From positions 32,540,000-32,603,999 of the forward strand of contig OX421498.1 in the NCBI GenBank assembly GCA_949126835.1: a DNA stretch of 64,000 nt, written 5' to 3'. Source of the DNA: Anisus vortex (lineage: Eukaryota > Mollusca > Gastropoda > Planorbidae). Shown here piece after piece: positions 48,501 to 60,300 of the stretch. Positions within the stretch are counted from its first letter, which is position 1. Each line of letters starts with the position of its first letter. The notes beneath the pieces were generated by a model. The model was not told the DNA's origin, did not search any database, and worked only from the letters and a program-made list of their open reading frames with translations. Position numbers and translations under genes: made by a program.

Positions 48501-50027
48501 CCTATTGTGCACTATTAGCTTATCCTACCGTGCACTGGTTGCCTCTCCCTATTGTGCACTATCAGCTTATTATACCGTGCAATGGTTGCCTCGCCCTATT
48601 GTGCACTATCAGCTTATCCTACCGTGCACTGGTTGCCTCTCCCTATTGTGCACTTTCAGCTTATTATACCGTGCAACGGTTGCCTCGCCCTATTGTGCAC
48701 TATCAGCTTATCCTACCGTGCACTGGTTGCCTCTCCCTTTTGTGCACTTTCAGCTTATCCTACCGTGCACTGGTTGCATCTCCCTATTGTGCACTATTAG
48801 CTTATCCTACCGTGCACTGGTTGCCTCTCCCTATTGTGCACTATCAGCTTATCCTACCGTGCACTGGTTGCCTCTCCCTATTGTGCACTATTAGCTTATC
48901 CTACAGTGCACTGGTTGCCTCTCCCTATTGTGCACTTTCAGCTTATCCTACTGTGCATTGGTTGCCTCTCCCTGTTGTGCACTATCAGCTTATCCTACCG
49001 TGCACTGGTTGCCACTTCCTATCTTGCACTATTAGCTTATCCTACTGTGCATTGGTTGCCTCTCCCTGTTGTGCACTATTAGCTTATCCTACCGTGCATT
49101 GGTTGCTCTCGTCCACGACTTGTAATCCTGGCAATGCCACTGCTTTTTTAAAATAATCTAATTTTATTGTATAGATAAAATAGTGAAAATTGAATTGAAG
49201 ACTTTTGCTAAAAAAAAAATAGACCAGTTAAAAAATGCTCTTTTTCTGTCTAAAACATAATAAAATTTGCACACATAGATCTATGGACTAACATGCATAA
49301 ACATACACAAACATGTACTGGTATACACAATTATTATGCACAAACATGTACTTGCATACACAATTATTATGCACAAACATGTAGGCCTACTGGCATACAC
49401 AATTATTATGCACAAACATGTACTGGCATACACAATTATTATGCACAAACATGTACTGGCGTACACAATTATTATGCACAAACATGTACTGGCATACACA
49501 ATTATTATGCACAAACATGTACTGGCATACACAATAAGTATGCACAAACATGTACTGGCATACACAATTATTATGCACTAACATGTACGGACATGTACAC
49601 AACATGCACAAACATACACAGATAAAAACAAACAAGCATAAACATGGAAAAACGTACAGAAACAGACTAGATTTATTAGTTGCCTTTTCTTTTTCCTTTC
49701 TTTTCTTTACTATTCTTTGATTCTATTTTTATTTCAATCCAAACAGGGTGTGCCTATGTACTCTCACAAAAAGCCGTTTCCAGCATCGTGGGCGCTGCGC
49801 CTTACGTCACATTGGTCCCAGTGGAGGACGTCTTTGTGACCGGCATCATGCGCTACGTTATCAGCTGTAAACTGTTTTCACTACCTGCCTTTTTCACGCA
49901 CCACCTCGACAGGCTCCGGGACAGGTGCGTGTTCAAACGCGATCTGAAGATTATGGCGACAGGCTGCAACATTGAAAAGCTGAAGGAAGTCTGGGACACT
50001 TACCTGGACGACGGACTCTGTTCCTGA
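45548..50027 (+). CDS. Beta-1,3-galactosyltransferase-like GT31 protein, copy A
   Basis: Two coding exons, 45548-46523 and 49747-50027, joined by a GT-AG intron in phase 1; 418 residues. Seen: a short cytoplasmic N-terminus, a membrane anchor at about residues 8-24, a low-complexity stem (40-110), then the GT31 catalytic domain: RAAVRKTWAS (170-179), a MVFVVGHK strand, HGDILYMNMNDTYRNLTLKV (225-243), FVTKADADTF with the metal-binding DAD (265-267), EYASGCAYVLS across the splice and VEDVFVTGI. This is the usual order in type II Golgi enzymes that add galactose or GlcNAc in beta-1,3 linkage; donor and acceptor cannot be told. An acceptor TTTTGCAG just before the ATG implies a 5' untranslated exon that I could not locate. 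The stem has three copies of an SQSITTD.AK segment, absent as repeats in copy B. Confidence 0.9.
46733..49110 (+). repeat. 47-bp minisatellite in GT31 copy A intron
   Basis: About 40-45 units of 47 bp containing TACCGTGCACTGGTTGCCTC and CACTATCAGCTTATCC, split once by a LINE 3' end (46889-47219). A few units have short duplications such as GTGCAGTG near 47317. Long ORFs through it are periodic by-products. Confidence 0.95.
46889..47219 (+). mobile_element. LINE 3' end inserted in the minisatellite
   Basis: Encodes the reverse-transcriptase C-terminus LTIPRTKLVTAGQRAFTYSG then PSAWNTLPLQLRQSSN and FKTGLKTHLF, then a stop, TAATTG repeats and a 3' end GATATGCGCTATATAAGC with an ATT microsatellite. 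Array units lie on both sides in register, so it is an insertion. Orientation +. Confidence 0.88.
49290..49600 (+). repeat. 33-bp tandem repeat near the GT31 copy A acceptor
   Basis: About eight to nine units with ACAAACATGTACTGGCATAC and ACAATTATTATGC; the last units diverge. Lies about 150 bp before exon 2. Copy B has only one to two units. Confidence 0.92.
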
Positions 50028-50109
50028 CATGGGAATTCAGGGGGTCACCTTTTTGAAAGCATTCCTTAATAACGGTTTTTGATGCATTTTATTTTTACTT
50101 GTAGCCTAC

Positions 50110-50330
50110 AATCTTTCACTAATGTGATCTTAGGGACGGTGAAGCAGTGTTCAGCAGTTACCTTGCCCCCGCCAACTAGGGAATTGTGTGGAAAGCACAA
50201 TGCCAAGTTGCCTTTAATTTTCTCCAAACATAAGTCGGGTATCCATCAATGTCAGCCGACAGTTGTCACTGGTGATTAGAACCCGGGACCTTGGGTATGC
50301 CGCTAGACCATGGCGCCCCCTTTTTAAAAC
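50110..50330 (-). mobile_element. SINE family 1 downstream of GT31 copy A
   Basis: Landmarks GGACGGTGAAGCAGTGTTCA and the head near 50275-50325 (GATTAGAACCCGGGACC ... CCATGGCGCCCCC). The same insertion is present at 61115-61320, so it predates the duplication. Confidence 0.75.
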
Positions 50331-50603
50331 GCCAAGTTCCCAAAGCATGAGATGGCCCTCTGTAATCCCCCAATGCAACCTTACCCAAATGCCGAGTCGC
50401 GAGCCAGCAGTATTGAGCCTAGTTCTCCTGGGATTCCTCCATGCAGAAAGTGTGGTTGAAGCTGGGGAGGTCGCGGAATACATTTTGCTCTTAGCGACAG
50501 CTTCCGTGACTAGTAGCCAGTAGCCTAGTTTAACCGGCCGAACGTCTTTATGCCGGCAGCGCCTTCCTCAAGGTCGGCGTTGGTATACACTATACACGAT
50601 AAC

Positions 50604-50672
50604 TATATGGTTGATCCTGCCAGTAATCATATGCTTGTCTCGAAAGATTAAGCCATGCATGGATCTTCAATA
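50604..50672 (+). pseudogene. 18S rRNA 5'-end fragment, downstream of copy A
   Basis: TATGGTTGATCCTGCCAGTA, then ATCATATGCTTGTCTCGAAA and GATTAAGCCATGCATG: the first ~65 bp of 18S rRNA, close to the universal sequence. Similarity ends abruptly. Preceded by TATACACTATACACGATAAC, perhaps the end of an external transcribed spacer. Confidence 0.85.
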
Positions 50673-50769
50673 GGTTCATTATTGTTCCAAGCCAAGGGAG
50701 GGTTGTGGTGACTATATAGACTATATAGACCTATAATTATGGGACTCTCTTCGAGGTCTAGTATTAGTG

Positions 50770-51585
50770 ATTTAAATGAGTACACAATGAACCTTACAAC
50801 GATTACACGTTAACCCTGTTGTGGAATATGACAAACACCCACGCAAATAACTTTATTTGATTATGCTATTGAACTTTGAGCTTAAACACCAAAGCGGGTT
50901 GCCCATCTATTGACCTTAAATTTTAACGGTCAAGTCCCGGGTCCCCGGCGTTTGTGACTTTTAGTCTTTGGATAGAGAGTTCATAGCTTTAGTATTGTGA
51001 CGCGGGCTCGAGCGTGCTCTTGTCTTCCAAAGAAGTCCTGCTTACACACTCCCCAAGCGTTTATTATGGCAATTTATGGCTCATGGAAAAGCAACCAAAT
51101 TGGTCGGTGGTAGACGTTAGAAATGATTTGCTCGCTTCAAACACATCTTCGTAGACGTAAAAGGCGGGAAGGAACTGCCATGGGTTCAGGAGGTGCTGAG
51201 GCACTATAAGACTTTGTCTCTGCTCTTAGTCAGTGGGAGATCTTATATGGCACTGTAAAATTCCTTTGTACCCATGGGCCTAAAAGCTGGCGAAGTGTGT
51301 TGCAAAGATTTTACATAATATTATATTAAACTAAGAAATACAAATTTGATAGAAACATCTATAACCATGAATATTGTAACGAAGCTAACTAAGAGGGGTC
51401 CGTGACAATTTACTTTCATTTGTGTTTGAATTTGGGTATCTTTATAGGGTTATTTACATAGGTAAATTTGGCATCTATGGCCTTGGACTTCGTTTGTTGT
51501 GATGACCTAAGTCCTCCCCTTGAGTAATCGGCCTCATTTTGCAGTTTTTTTTTAATAAGATAGTGTCCTGGATGAAATTCTTCTC
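50770..51585. other. 815-bp segment present only in copy A
   Basis: Copy B runs directly from AATTTAAATGAG to TTCTTATTCTTATTT (near 61580), whereas copy A has ~815 bp between these points. The segment is moderately GC and has no long ORF or inverted ends that I can see. Unrecognised. Confidence 0.5.
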
Positions 51586-51891
51586 ACCCTCCCGTTCTTA
51601 TTCTTATTTATTTTGAAAACATGCAGTGCATATTCTAATCAGGTTGGATTTCCTGTAAAGATAATGAGTCCACCCACCTACCCTTCCATTGTTCTGCATC
51701 ATCCAGCTCTTCTCGCATCGCTGTAACCAAGCTCTCTCCCGTTTCTCTCTTTTCTAATCTAATTTAATTGTAAGTTTACACCGTTCTAAAAATTACTTTT
51801 TTTTTTCTTCAAACGTAGGCACGCAATAGCACTCTCGTAAAGCCCTGGTTTTCATATGGGAAACTTCCAATTACATTTCCGCTATCTAGTT

Positions 51892-52048
51892 TCAAGTGTC
51901 GGTACCATTTTGATAATAGTTTGTCAGACTTCTAATTCTTTCAGCGTGTCAATAGCTCTAGCACTCGATTTCTTGACAAAAATACTTGTATTGCCCTTGT
52001 GCGTGTCGTTGAACATTGCTCAGCGTGTCATAGGTTGCCGATCCCCTA
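51892..52048. mobile_element. 157-bp hAT element with TSD, copy A
   Basis: Ends near TCAAGTGTCGGTACC and GGTTGCCGATCCCCTA with duplication ATCTAGTT (51884-51891 and 52049-52056). Present at the same place in copy B (61863-62039), so older than the duplication. Confidence 0.8.
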
Positions 52049-52602
52049 ATCTAGTTCACCCACATACTCGCTTCATCTCACACGTTTACATACACACACA
52101 CCCTCCCTCACCCTGTTACACTCAGGATTTACGACTCGGAAAAGCTCGAACTTATAGAAAAAATTGCGGCAGACGACTTTTACAACGCAGCTAGTTGCAC
52201 ACCATATAATGTATTCTGGGATAGTCTAGAGACGGAAGTGTTCCCGTACAATTACATCCCATTTAAAAAAAGAAGATTAAAAAAAAAAAACTACACACAT
52301 AAAAAAAAAAAGCTAGTTTACTAGCACTGATGTTAAAGGTAATGGTGTGCTAACCACACAATCTCCTGTCCACCAAAAACAGGTGTGAGTTACGTTTGTA
52401 TTAGCAATGTCTTTGAACAAGACATTTTTACCTGGACTCGGAGGAAATCCCTGGCTCTGGTGACCTTGTGAGTTAAGGAATGTTAAGACAGCTGGACATT
52501 GAGCTGGCCACGTAATACTTTGTACGGCTGGAGGCGATGATATGAACAGTTGAGGGCTACTCCACTCTCCGGGAGGGATCACAATGGATCTGAAATGTCT
52601 AA

Positions 52603-53085
52603 TTATTTTGTCGTATCTATTGAAACTGGTTGCGCGACATCTGTTGTAATGAATTTACCCAATGCCAGACGACCATGCCCAGGGCCTTGAACCAACAGTA
52701 TGACTATTACAGTAGTCAAGAAAACTGCGAGCACGAGAAATCTAAATCTCCACGCTGCCATGACCTGCGCAAATACAATCATATTTAATGCAATCATATT
52801 TAATACAATGATATTTTTAAAATATGTTTTCAACACACAAACAAGGGAAATCAAATGATATATAGAAGTACTTTACATCTGTATTATTCAATATACCCGG
52901 TACTAAGCTTAGTAAAAAAAAAATAATTTATGAGCCTTCAGTGAAATTAGGGCAGGAGTTAGCAAAAAAAAAAGGATAAGGAAAACACTTTAGGCGAGGG
53001 CCCTACAATGTCCATGTCCCTTTCAAAAGTCAAAAGAAAAACATCGAGATCAACAATAGAAATATAAAAAAAATTAACAAAAACA
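52603..53085 (-). pseudogene. Inverted 5' fragment of GT31
   Basis: On the minus strand it has upstream sequence, the TTTGCGCAG acceptor, and an ATG at 52761 followed by the anchor and start of the stem (MAAWRFRFLVLAVFLTTVIV), matching copy B. Homology stops after about 40 codons; the frame then runs into unrelated sequence and a stop near 52603. No catalytic domain. Its upstream part (near 52980-53040) matches copy B and not copy A. Confidence 0.85.
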
Positions 53086-53261
53086 GGTACGTTGTGTTTC
53101 ATTACCCTTTGAACAGTGTTGGGGTTAGACTGACAGTGGTGTAGTCAGGGTAACAAGGTGAGGGGGGGGCGGGCAAATATTAAAAAAATTGATAGAGGTT
53201 GGGGCGAGGAGGGCCAAATAGTATACATTTGGAGGAGGGCGAATTTTGCAAGAAAAGGCGG

Positions 53262-53357
53262 CTGGGCGTTGTGCTGGCCACACATCCCATCGTATGCCGT
53301 GGTCACAGAATGGTAAACGCTGCTTCACTAGCCCTATGATCAGTTTGGTCCGAAGAG
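53262..53357 (+). mobile_element. SINE family 1, 3' fragment
   Basis: GGTAAACGCTGCTTCACTAG to GATCAGTTTGGTCCG. The sequence just before (GTGGTGTAGTCAGGG near 53134) resembles a hAT end but has no partner. Confidence 0.6.
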
Positions 53358-53358
53358 T

Positions 53359-53766
53359 AGGCCTACTTTTTTTTTAATATAGGGCCTACCTTATACAAGT
53401 AGCCTATATGCTGATTAGATCTGTTTATCTCAGACACTCTACTATTGAATGAACAAATGTATGTAAATATTTGATAATTGTTGACCTTGTTTCCGTTTTA
53501 TTGTGTGTGAATATATAATCGTATATTTTACAGGCGTTCTTTTCAGGCAGGGATTTTTTTTTTACCCTTTACATGCCTCTGTTTTTAGTCTAGACTTGCC
53601 TTATCATTATGATTTGGGTTTTTAATGCAATATAAATTATTGTTTTTCCTAGTTTGTTCAGGCAACCTATTCCATGCGTGGTTACCACCCGGGAAGAAAG
53701 AGAGCGTTTATGCATTTGTTTTTGCATATATAATAAGAAAAGTGTTTTTATTCCTACGCCTATGGG
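53359..53766. repeat. Tail of the duplicated unit (copy A side)
   Basis: Matches 62903-63308 along its length (for example CTCAGACACTCTACTATT and GGGAAGAAAGAGA). It marks the right-hand limit of the segmental duplication that I can trace. Confidence 0.75.
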
Positions 53767-54192
53767 AGATCGTATTATCTGAGTGCGGCCGTCTAGGGCG
53801 GCAAATTTCTGGGGCCGAATTAAAGCTACGTCCAAAAATTAAAAAGAGCCAATTGTTGTTTTTTAGTGGAGTTTCGTCGATCTTTAAAGACGGGTTTACA
53901 TTTGGTCATTTTCTGACATTAATAGTTTGATGTTTTATTGCAATATATTAGGCCTACAGGCCTTTTTTGTTATTTTATTGCCATATATTGGGCCGACAGG
54001 CCTACATTTTACCCGTTTAGGTAAGATCTCTAGGTTTATTGTACAAAGAGATATTTAAAATCATTTGATTTGGACTTTTAAAATCATTTGATTTGGACTT
54101 TTAAAATGTGTATGTAATAACTGTAAATTATATTAACATTTTATTTAGCAATTTTTGTCGATATTTTAATAATATTCATCAATTAATATGCA

Positions 54193-54599
54193 TAATTACC
54201 GTGAGTTTGTTTACATGTTTGTAAATGTATTTATTTATTTATATGTTTGTTGGCTATAGGCGCCTAGGCCCGTTGACCGATCGGCACAAAAGTTAAATGT
54301 ATAAATTGGAAACGTCCTCCAAAAGAAATTTTTATTATATAAACAATATTGCTTAATTCGTTAATTTAACAAAAACAACAACTTAGACCTATCCCTATTG
54401 ATAATCACGTATGTTTAAGTTCTAAAGTGTGCGCCATTTAAAATGATTTCAATAAAAAAAAGAATCAAAACTAAATACCGAAAAATACGTTCTTACTACA
54501 GTTTTTATTGTAATTATGTTCGTTATTTTTTCTTTCTCTTTTAACAAAACACATTGTAATCTTTCGTTTCTCCGTCATTTTGACGGGCGTAAACACTAG
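54193..54599 (+). mobile_element. Helitron-like element, short copy
   Basis: Same 5' start and 3' hairpin plus CACTAGT end as 5942-7791 (palindrome CCGTCATTTTGACGG at 54572-54586). About 400 bp, no ORF. Confidence 0.5.
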
Positions 54600-54629
54600 T
54601 TATAATAATAATTGTGTGTATTGCGATGC

Positions 54630-54960
54630 CAACAAACAAAATGTAAGCTCGGAGCGCATTTAACTGTGAGCAACATGCAAGCAATACCACGGATACAAGG
54701 CTAAAAAGGATATAAATCTAAATTAATAATTTAAACACTTTCCAAAACGTAGGACAAAGCAAATAAATGTAAAATTAACCAACTTAATATATACATAAAA
54801 CAGTAGGAGTGAAAAATAAAATGTTTAATGAAGGTAAACATTAAAATAAAAGTTATAAAATTGTGTCAAGTGACGATATTTATAACGTTTGCCTGAGCTG
54901 GATGGGAAGTAGATTCCATTCTTTCGGGCCAGATATAGAGAACGGTTGTTAGAGAAAAAC
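54630..54960 (+). repeat. Dispersed repeat related to 29180-29480
   Basis: Shares AACAAAATGTAAGCTCGGAG-type start and GGATGGGAAGTAGATTCCAT end. Family unrecognised. Confidence 0.45.
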
Positions 54961-54988
54961 GGGGCGAGTAGTCGGCAGAAAGAGTTAT

Positions 54989-56026
54989 TTGTGGAACATC
55001 AGGTTTGATAATCACGTCCACCATTTAGTTCTTCGTGGACCTAAGATAGTTGTTCCAAAGAGCTTACAGCATCGAGCGCTTGACATTGCTCACGAGGAAC
55101 ACAAAGGCATCAATAAAATATTAAGCCGTCTGTCCGGCAGGCACTACCATACAATCCCTCAAAGCACGCCAGGCGTCAGCCCAGCTGAAACATTATTTGG
55201 TCATCGAATCAAAGTCAAACTTCCAGAGATAAGCCCATCCAAAATGATCAGGGTCCGGTTGGATGATAGAATTTGTAACAATCAAGGAGTACTCGGATAG
55301 CAAACGCCGAGCTTCCATCTCTGACATTCGTGTAGGCGACACAGTTTTATGATGAAATGATGCCAGCGACGTCAAAACAAACTAATGACACACTATTCAC
55401 CCAGACCACTCCTCGTTAAAGAATGCAAAAGTTCCATGATTACAGCCAGTGACTGGGAACATTGCTTAACAAGAAACTCATCTTTGTTTTTCAAAAGATT
55501 CCTAGTTATCAGTTGAATACCTAAGACGAGGACGATCTATATGACACCCTTGTGACTCCTAACACATGTGCCTGAGAATACATCCAATAACACACCACCA
55601 GTAACACACCATCAGTAACACACCATCAGTAACACACCAGCAGTAACAGACCAGCATTATCACCCATGCAGCAAGAAGCAGGAGCACGCGGTTTTGAACC
55701 CAGGAGGTCTAACCGTCCAGGGTATATTTAGCGTACCACTTCAGTTGATTCAATTGCCTAAGTTTGTATAAATTGTGTACCATGTTATGAATGTTGAATG
55801 TCAGTTGCTGTATACAGTGTCTGCATTTATGATGTTCGTGTTTCAATGTCTGCTACTGTGTGTGTGTGAGTGTCAAGGTTCAGTGGTCCTAGTATTGTAC
55901 GTTTTCGTCATGCTGTAAGATCACGTGCTGCCCTAGCCCGCTATGTAACTTGTCCCAATAAAGTTTGGTTAATGTTCAACAACTGAACTATGACGTTGTG
56001 TTTTTCTTTCATGACACTACACTATA
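54989..56026 (+). mobile_element. Gypsy relic, copy B
   Basis: Encodes the same integrase fragment fusion as copy A (HHLVLRGPKIVVPKSLQHRA, then STPGVSPAETLFGHR) at 55013-55300, and a 3' LTR ending near 56026. No 5' LTR; the element starts abruptly. The sequence after the LTR (56027-56290) continues to match copy A (42215-42480). Confidence 0.85.
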
Positions 56027-56799
56027 TTGACGTTTGTCTGAACGGTATGTGTTCCATATTGAATATGATAGGCTTATAGATATTCATATCGCCATTGTGC
56101 GTGAAATATTATTCAATACTATAACTAAAAATTCATGAAAGAAAACACGCATCAGTTTGCAAATATTAAATGTATAGCATACCTTCATATTCGCTTAATT
56201 ATTTCATGCAATCGGTTAATCGCCGCTTTTCTATAAATCAAATAAATGATACAACTATGATATACTTTATCATATAATTTTGTTATTAAATTTATAAATT
56301 CCTATATAAGTAAGTCAGGATTAGATGTGTTTTTTACTAACCAAGAAACGCAACTCTTGACTAATGTATTTTATAAACAAAGCTAAATTTAACCCAACGC
56401 GACTAACACTTTGAGTATTACCTATCGCCTACTCACTTTTGATGTTAAAAACGGATTCCTCATAACTAATCCTGTAGTCTTTGTATATTTCTAAAAGACC
56501 AGAACTGGCCGTCGAGGTTGAAATCACTTGTCAAACACCAACAAAATCATAGTTTTTGTTTACAAAATGGCGGGAAAATGTCACCGGAAGCTCATGATCT
56601 CTTCCTCTTTCACACCTTATTAAGACTTGTCAATTGCAGACAAAAAGTTATGTTTTTTTTTTAATTTTCACAACTGGCCACGTCGAACTAATGAAAATCA
56701 ATGGCGACTATTAAAAGTAAGGAAAGGGGGGGGGGGAATAAAATAAGTGTATTTTCCTCTGTACTCAATGTGCATTTGTGTTTTGTGGGGAAACCTTAC

Positions 56800-56976
56800 T
56801 TTGTTTTATCTTATAAGTTTACAGACGTTCCTTCTAGATAGAAGATTATTACGTCCACTAGGCCCAAAACTCCTGCAGGGCGACAGGGATCCGTCGGTGG
56901 CAGGGCTAGAATCCGCGACCTGTCAGTTGGTTTTTGGTTGACAGTCCGGTGAACTAACCGCTGGACCAGCCGGTTT
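56800..56976 (-). mobile_element. SINE family 2 upstream of GT31 copy B
   Basis: Complement of head GCCGGCTGGTCCAGCGGTTA at the right end and of the GAAGGAACGTCTGTAAAC tail at the left. Absent from the matching place in copy A. Confidence 0.85.
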
Positions 56977-57332
56977 TATGTCGCTTTGCAGTCTGTTTAG
57001 TCTATACTTAGCAATTATTTTTTTTTTATTTCTATTGTTGATTTCGATGTTTTTCTTTTGACTTTTGAAAGGGACATGGACATTGTAGGGCCCTCGCCTA
57101 AAGTGTTTTCCTTATCCTTTTTTTTTTTGCTAACTCCTGCCCTAATTTCACTGAAGGCCCATAAATTATTTTTTTTACTAAGCTTAGTACCGGGTATATT
57201 GAATAATACAGATGTAAAGTACTTCTATCTATCATTTGATTTCCCTTGGTTGTGTGTTGAAAACATATTTTAAAAATATCATTGTATTAAATATTATGAT
57301 TGCATTAATTATGTTTGTATTTTGCGCAGGTC

Positions 57333-60300
57333 ATGGCAGCGTGGAGATTTAGATTTCTTGTGCTCGCAGTTTTCTTGACTACTGTAATAGTCATACTGTT
57401 GGTTCAAGGCCCTGGGCATGGTCGTCAGGCATTGAGTCAATTCATTACAACAGATGTCGCGGAAGACCATGAAATTGTTCTCTCTGCCGCTGCCACCATA
57501 GTGAACATGTCGTTCATGGAAGTACCACTAGCTCAAACAAAATTAAGAGGAGAACCGCCGGATTATTTCAAGCCGCGGGCTGAAGCTGTCAACCCCCTGG
57601 TGACTGATTACTCTATCACGCCCAGAGTCTGTGACCAATCTCAACCTTACCTTCTCGTTCTTCAAATGTCCGTACCGGACGACTTCAGTACAAGGGCCGC
57701 CGTCCGAAAAACTTGGGCTAGCGTTGCCGAGAATAACGCCTGGCCGCAGCGCAAGATGAACTCCCGTGTTAAGGTGGTTTTTGTCTTGGGTCACAAGGTT
57801 GGGAGTCAGGAGGATGTCCGCAGATGGGGACAGAATCTGGTGGCCGAGTATGCGTCCCACGGAGATATTCTGTATCTGAACATGAATGACACTTACAAAA
57901 ACCTGACCCTCAAGGTGCTCTCGTCTTTCTATTGGGCAAACGTCTCTTGCCCCGGAATGAAATTCGTTACCAAAGTTGACGCCGACACTTTTGTTAATGT
58001 TCCTCTGTTGGTTGATACACTGATGTTGGCGGAGGCCAGGCTCACATATTCCATTGTTGGCTTTGTGTACCATAAAGAAGCAAGGGTTGTAATGAGAGGA
58101 GGACAGTGGGCTGTCAGTGAATCCCAGTTCCCGATGGCGCTTTATCCAGAATACGCATCAGGTAGGTAAGACTTAAGACGTTTCTGGGAATTTTTTGTTC
58201 AGAGCCTACAAAAAATCAAATGCAATAATTATTTTTGCAAATCAATGTTTGTTCTCTTGTATTCTTTCAAAAGTTTGCCTATTAAAACATACTCTTCTAA
58301 TAATTTAAATCATTTACCCACTGGTAGATTTTATTGGATTATAAACTCAGACACTTGATGCCCGTCAAATGGGGTAACTTTTGACCAGGAAGAAAAAAGT
58401 TAATATTTTTTATTTTTTTTTATCCTGTAGGCCTAATTCTTTCAACCAGATCAAACTTTCTATTTGAAATATTTGATGATCATTTGTTGTTAGGCATACC
58501 CTGCTCCATTATTTGCTAAATGCGAATCATTTCAAGATGACCACCATTTGCATGTCAGATTTGTATACGTCAAAATAAGGAGTCTACACATTCATCCAAT
58601 ATAGTAAGTATATCAATATTTACATTTTTAAATTAATAAATAGAATGGTTAAGACTTTATGTGAAATTTTTACAGTTTTTATTTAACCTAAGAAGGAAAA
58701 TAGGGGGTGGCCAAAGTTACTCCGAAATTCTCCCCTATTTCGGGGTAACTTTGGGTTATTAAGTATGAACCAACAAAAATTGAAAATATGACATCTGATA
58801 ACGTGAATTAACATTCTTTAATATTTTAATTATTAATTGACATTATCAGTAAATTAAATTATTTAAAATATGTTGATATGCTATGAGAATGTTATCCATT
58901 TAATAACAATGGGCTATCAGTGAATATTTATTTTTACCCTCTTTATTTCAGAATAAAAATACCCGCACTGACAAACCAAAGCCAGGGGCAAGAAAGTTTG
59001 GCTCCTCTTACGAAGACATACTAATGATGACTCAGACATAATAAAAGTGGTCAAGACATACATTGACAAACAAGGGAGGTCTATTTATATGTTTAAAAAC
59101 AACTGGCCTGGTTATGGCTGGTAGGACTTCTTTCTTCAACGCTACAAGGGCAAAATCAGAAAGAGAATATGGCCGAACACTTAAAAAAAGCTCCTGTTTC
59201 TCGACAAGTTATTAGTGACTATTTTTCAAATTTAGTTTACACCATTCAAAACATGACCGGTGAAAACAGTCAATTGCGGTTCAGATGACAAAAATGGATA
59301 CGTACCGCACATCCACCTACAAAGGCACAGTCTAAAAATAAATTATGAAAATGTTCATTTTAAATTTTAATCTTTTTTTTTCAGTTGGCTATTTAGTTTG
59401 TTATTTAATGTTGAATGGCTTGTAATATAATTTTATATATTTATGGTCAAAATTGTTATCTTATTATTGAATTAATATTTTTGGTCCAAAGTAACCCCAT
59501 GACGGGATAATTTTAACCACCCCACAAAATAATGAAATAAACCATAAGTCTACAAATTGTCTTTTACTTATTTATTCTTTTTTATGTTGTTGTTCCCCCT
59601 AGCTAGAGCTATTAACATAATCAAATAAATAAAAAAAAAGACTGTGTGAAAATATTATAAAGTAGGCTATGGAAAAAGTGGAACAAAGTACAAAGTTGCA
59701 CCATTTCACCGGTACTGTGAGTTTTTGTTTTTGTTTTGTTTTTAATGTTTAGCCAGCATATATTTTGCATTCATTTTTATATAAAGTTTGCGTAACCAAG
59801 TCAAAGAAGAACGAAAGTATGCCAATGGTTCACCAAATAATGAGAGTCTGTTTTGTCGTGGCTTTAAACCACGAATAAAAATTATTTGCTGTGAAAATCA
59901 AATGTAATCAATTATCCAACCGTGCACTGGTTGCCTCTCCATATTGGCACTATTGGACCATCCTACCGTGCAATGGTGGCCTCTCCATATTTAGCACTAT
60001 TAGCTTATCCTACCGTGCACTGGTGGCCTCTCCCTATTTAGCACTATTAGCTTATCCTACCGTGCACTGGTTGCCTCTCCCTATTTAGCACTATTAGCTT
60101 ATCCTACCGTGCACTGGTGGCCTCTCCCTATTTAGCACTATTAGCTTATCCTACCGTGCACTGGTTGCCTCTCCCTATTTAGCACTATTAGCTTATCCTA
60201 CCGTGCACTGGTGGCCTCTCCCTATTTAGCACTATTAGCTTATCCTACCGTGCAATGGTGGCCTCTCCATATTTTGCACTATTAGCCAGGGCAGTATTTA

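Noticed and set aside
47065..49156. Several 230-364 codon frames rich in YRALVASPY / TVHWLPLPI
   Set aside because: By-products of the 47-bp intronic minisatellite, open in overlapping frames, and located within the GT31 intron.
49281..49635. Regular 33-bp array considered as CRISPR
   Set aside because: Units are contiguous without unique spacers, in an animal intron. The same holds for the 47-, 44-, 23- and 19-bp arrays.
50604..50672. Intact 18S rRNA gene
   Set aside because: Similarity covers only the first ~65 bp and then ends; nothing resembling later 18S helices follows.
52313..52582. 89-codon minus frame upstream of the inverted GT31 fragment
   Set aside because: Lies in unit-tail sequence shared with 62590-62700, where the frame is not preserved.
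57543..58073. 176-codon minus-strand frame within GT31 copy B
   Set aside because: Shadow of the conserved + strand exon; no family features.
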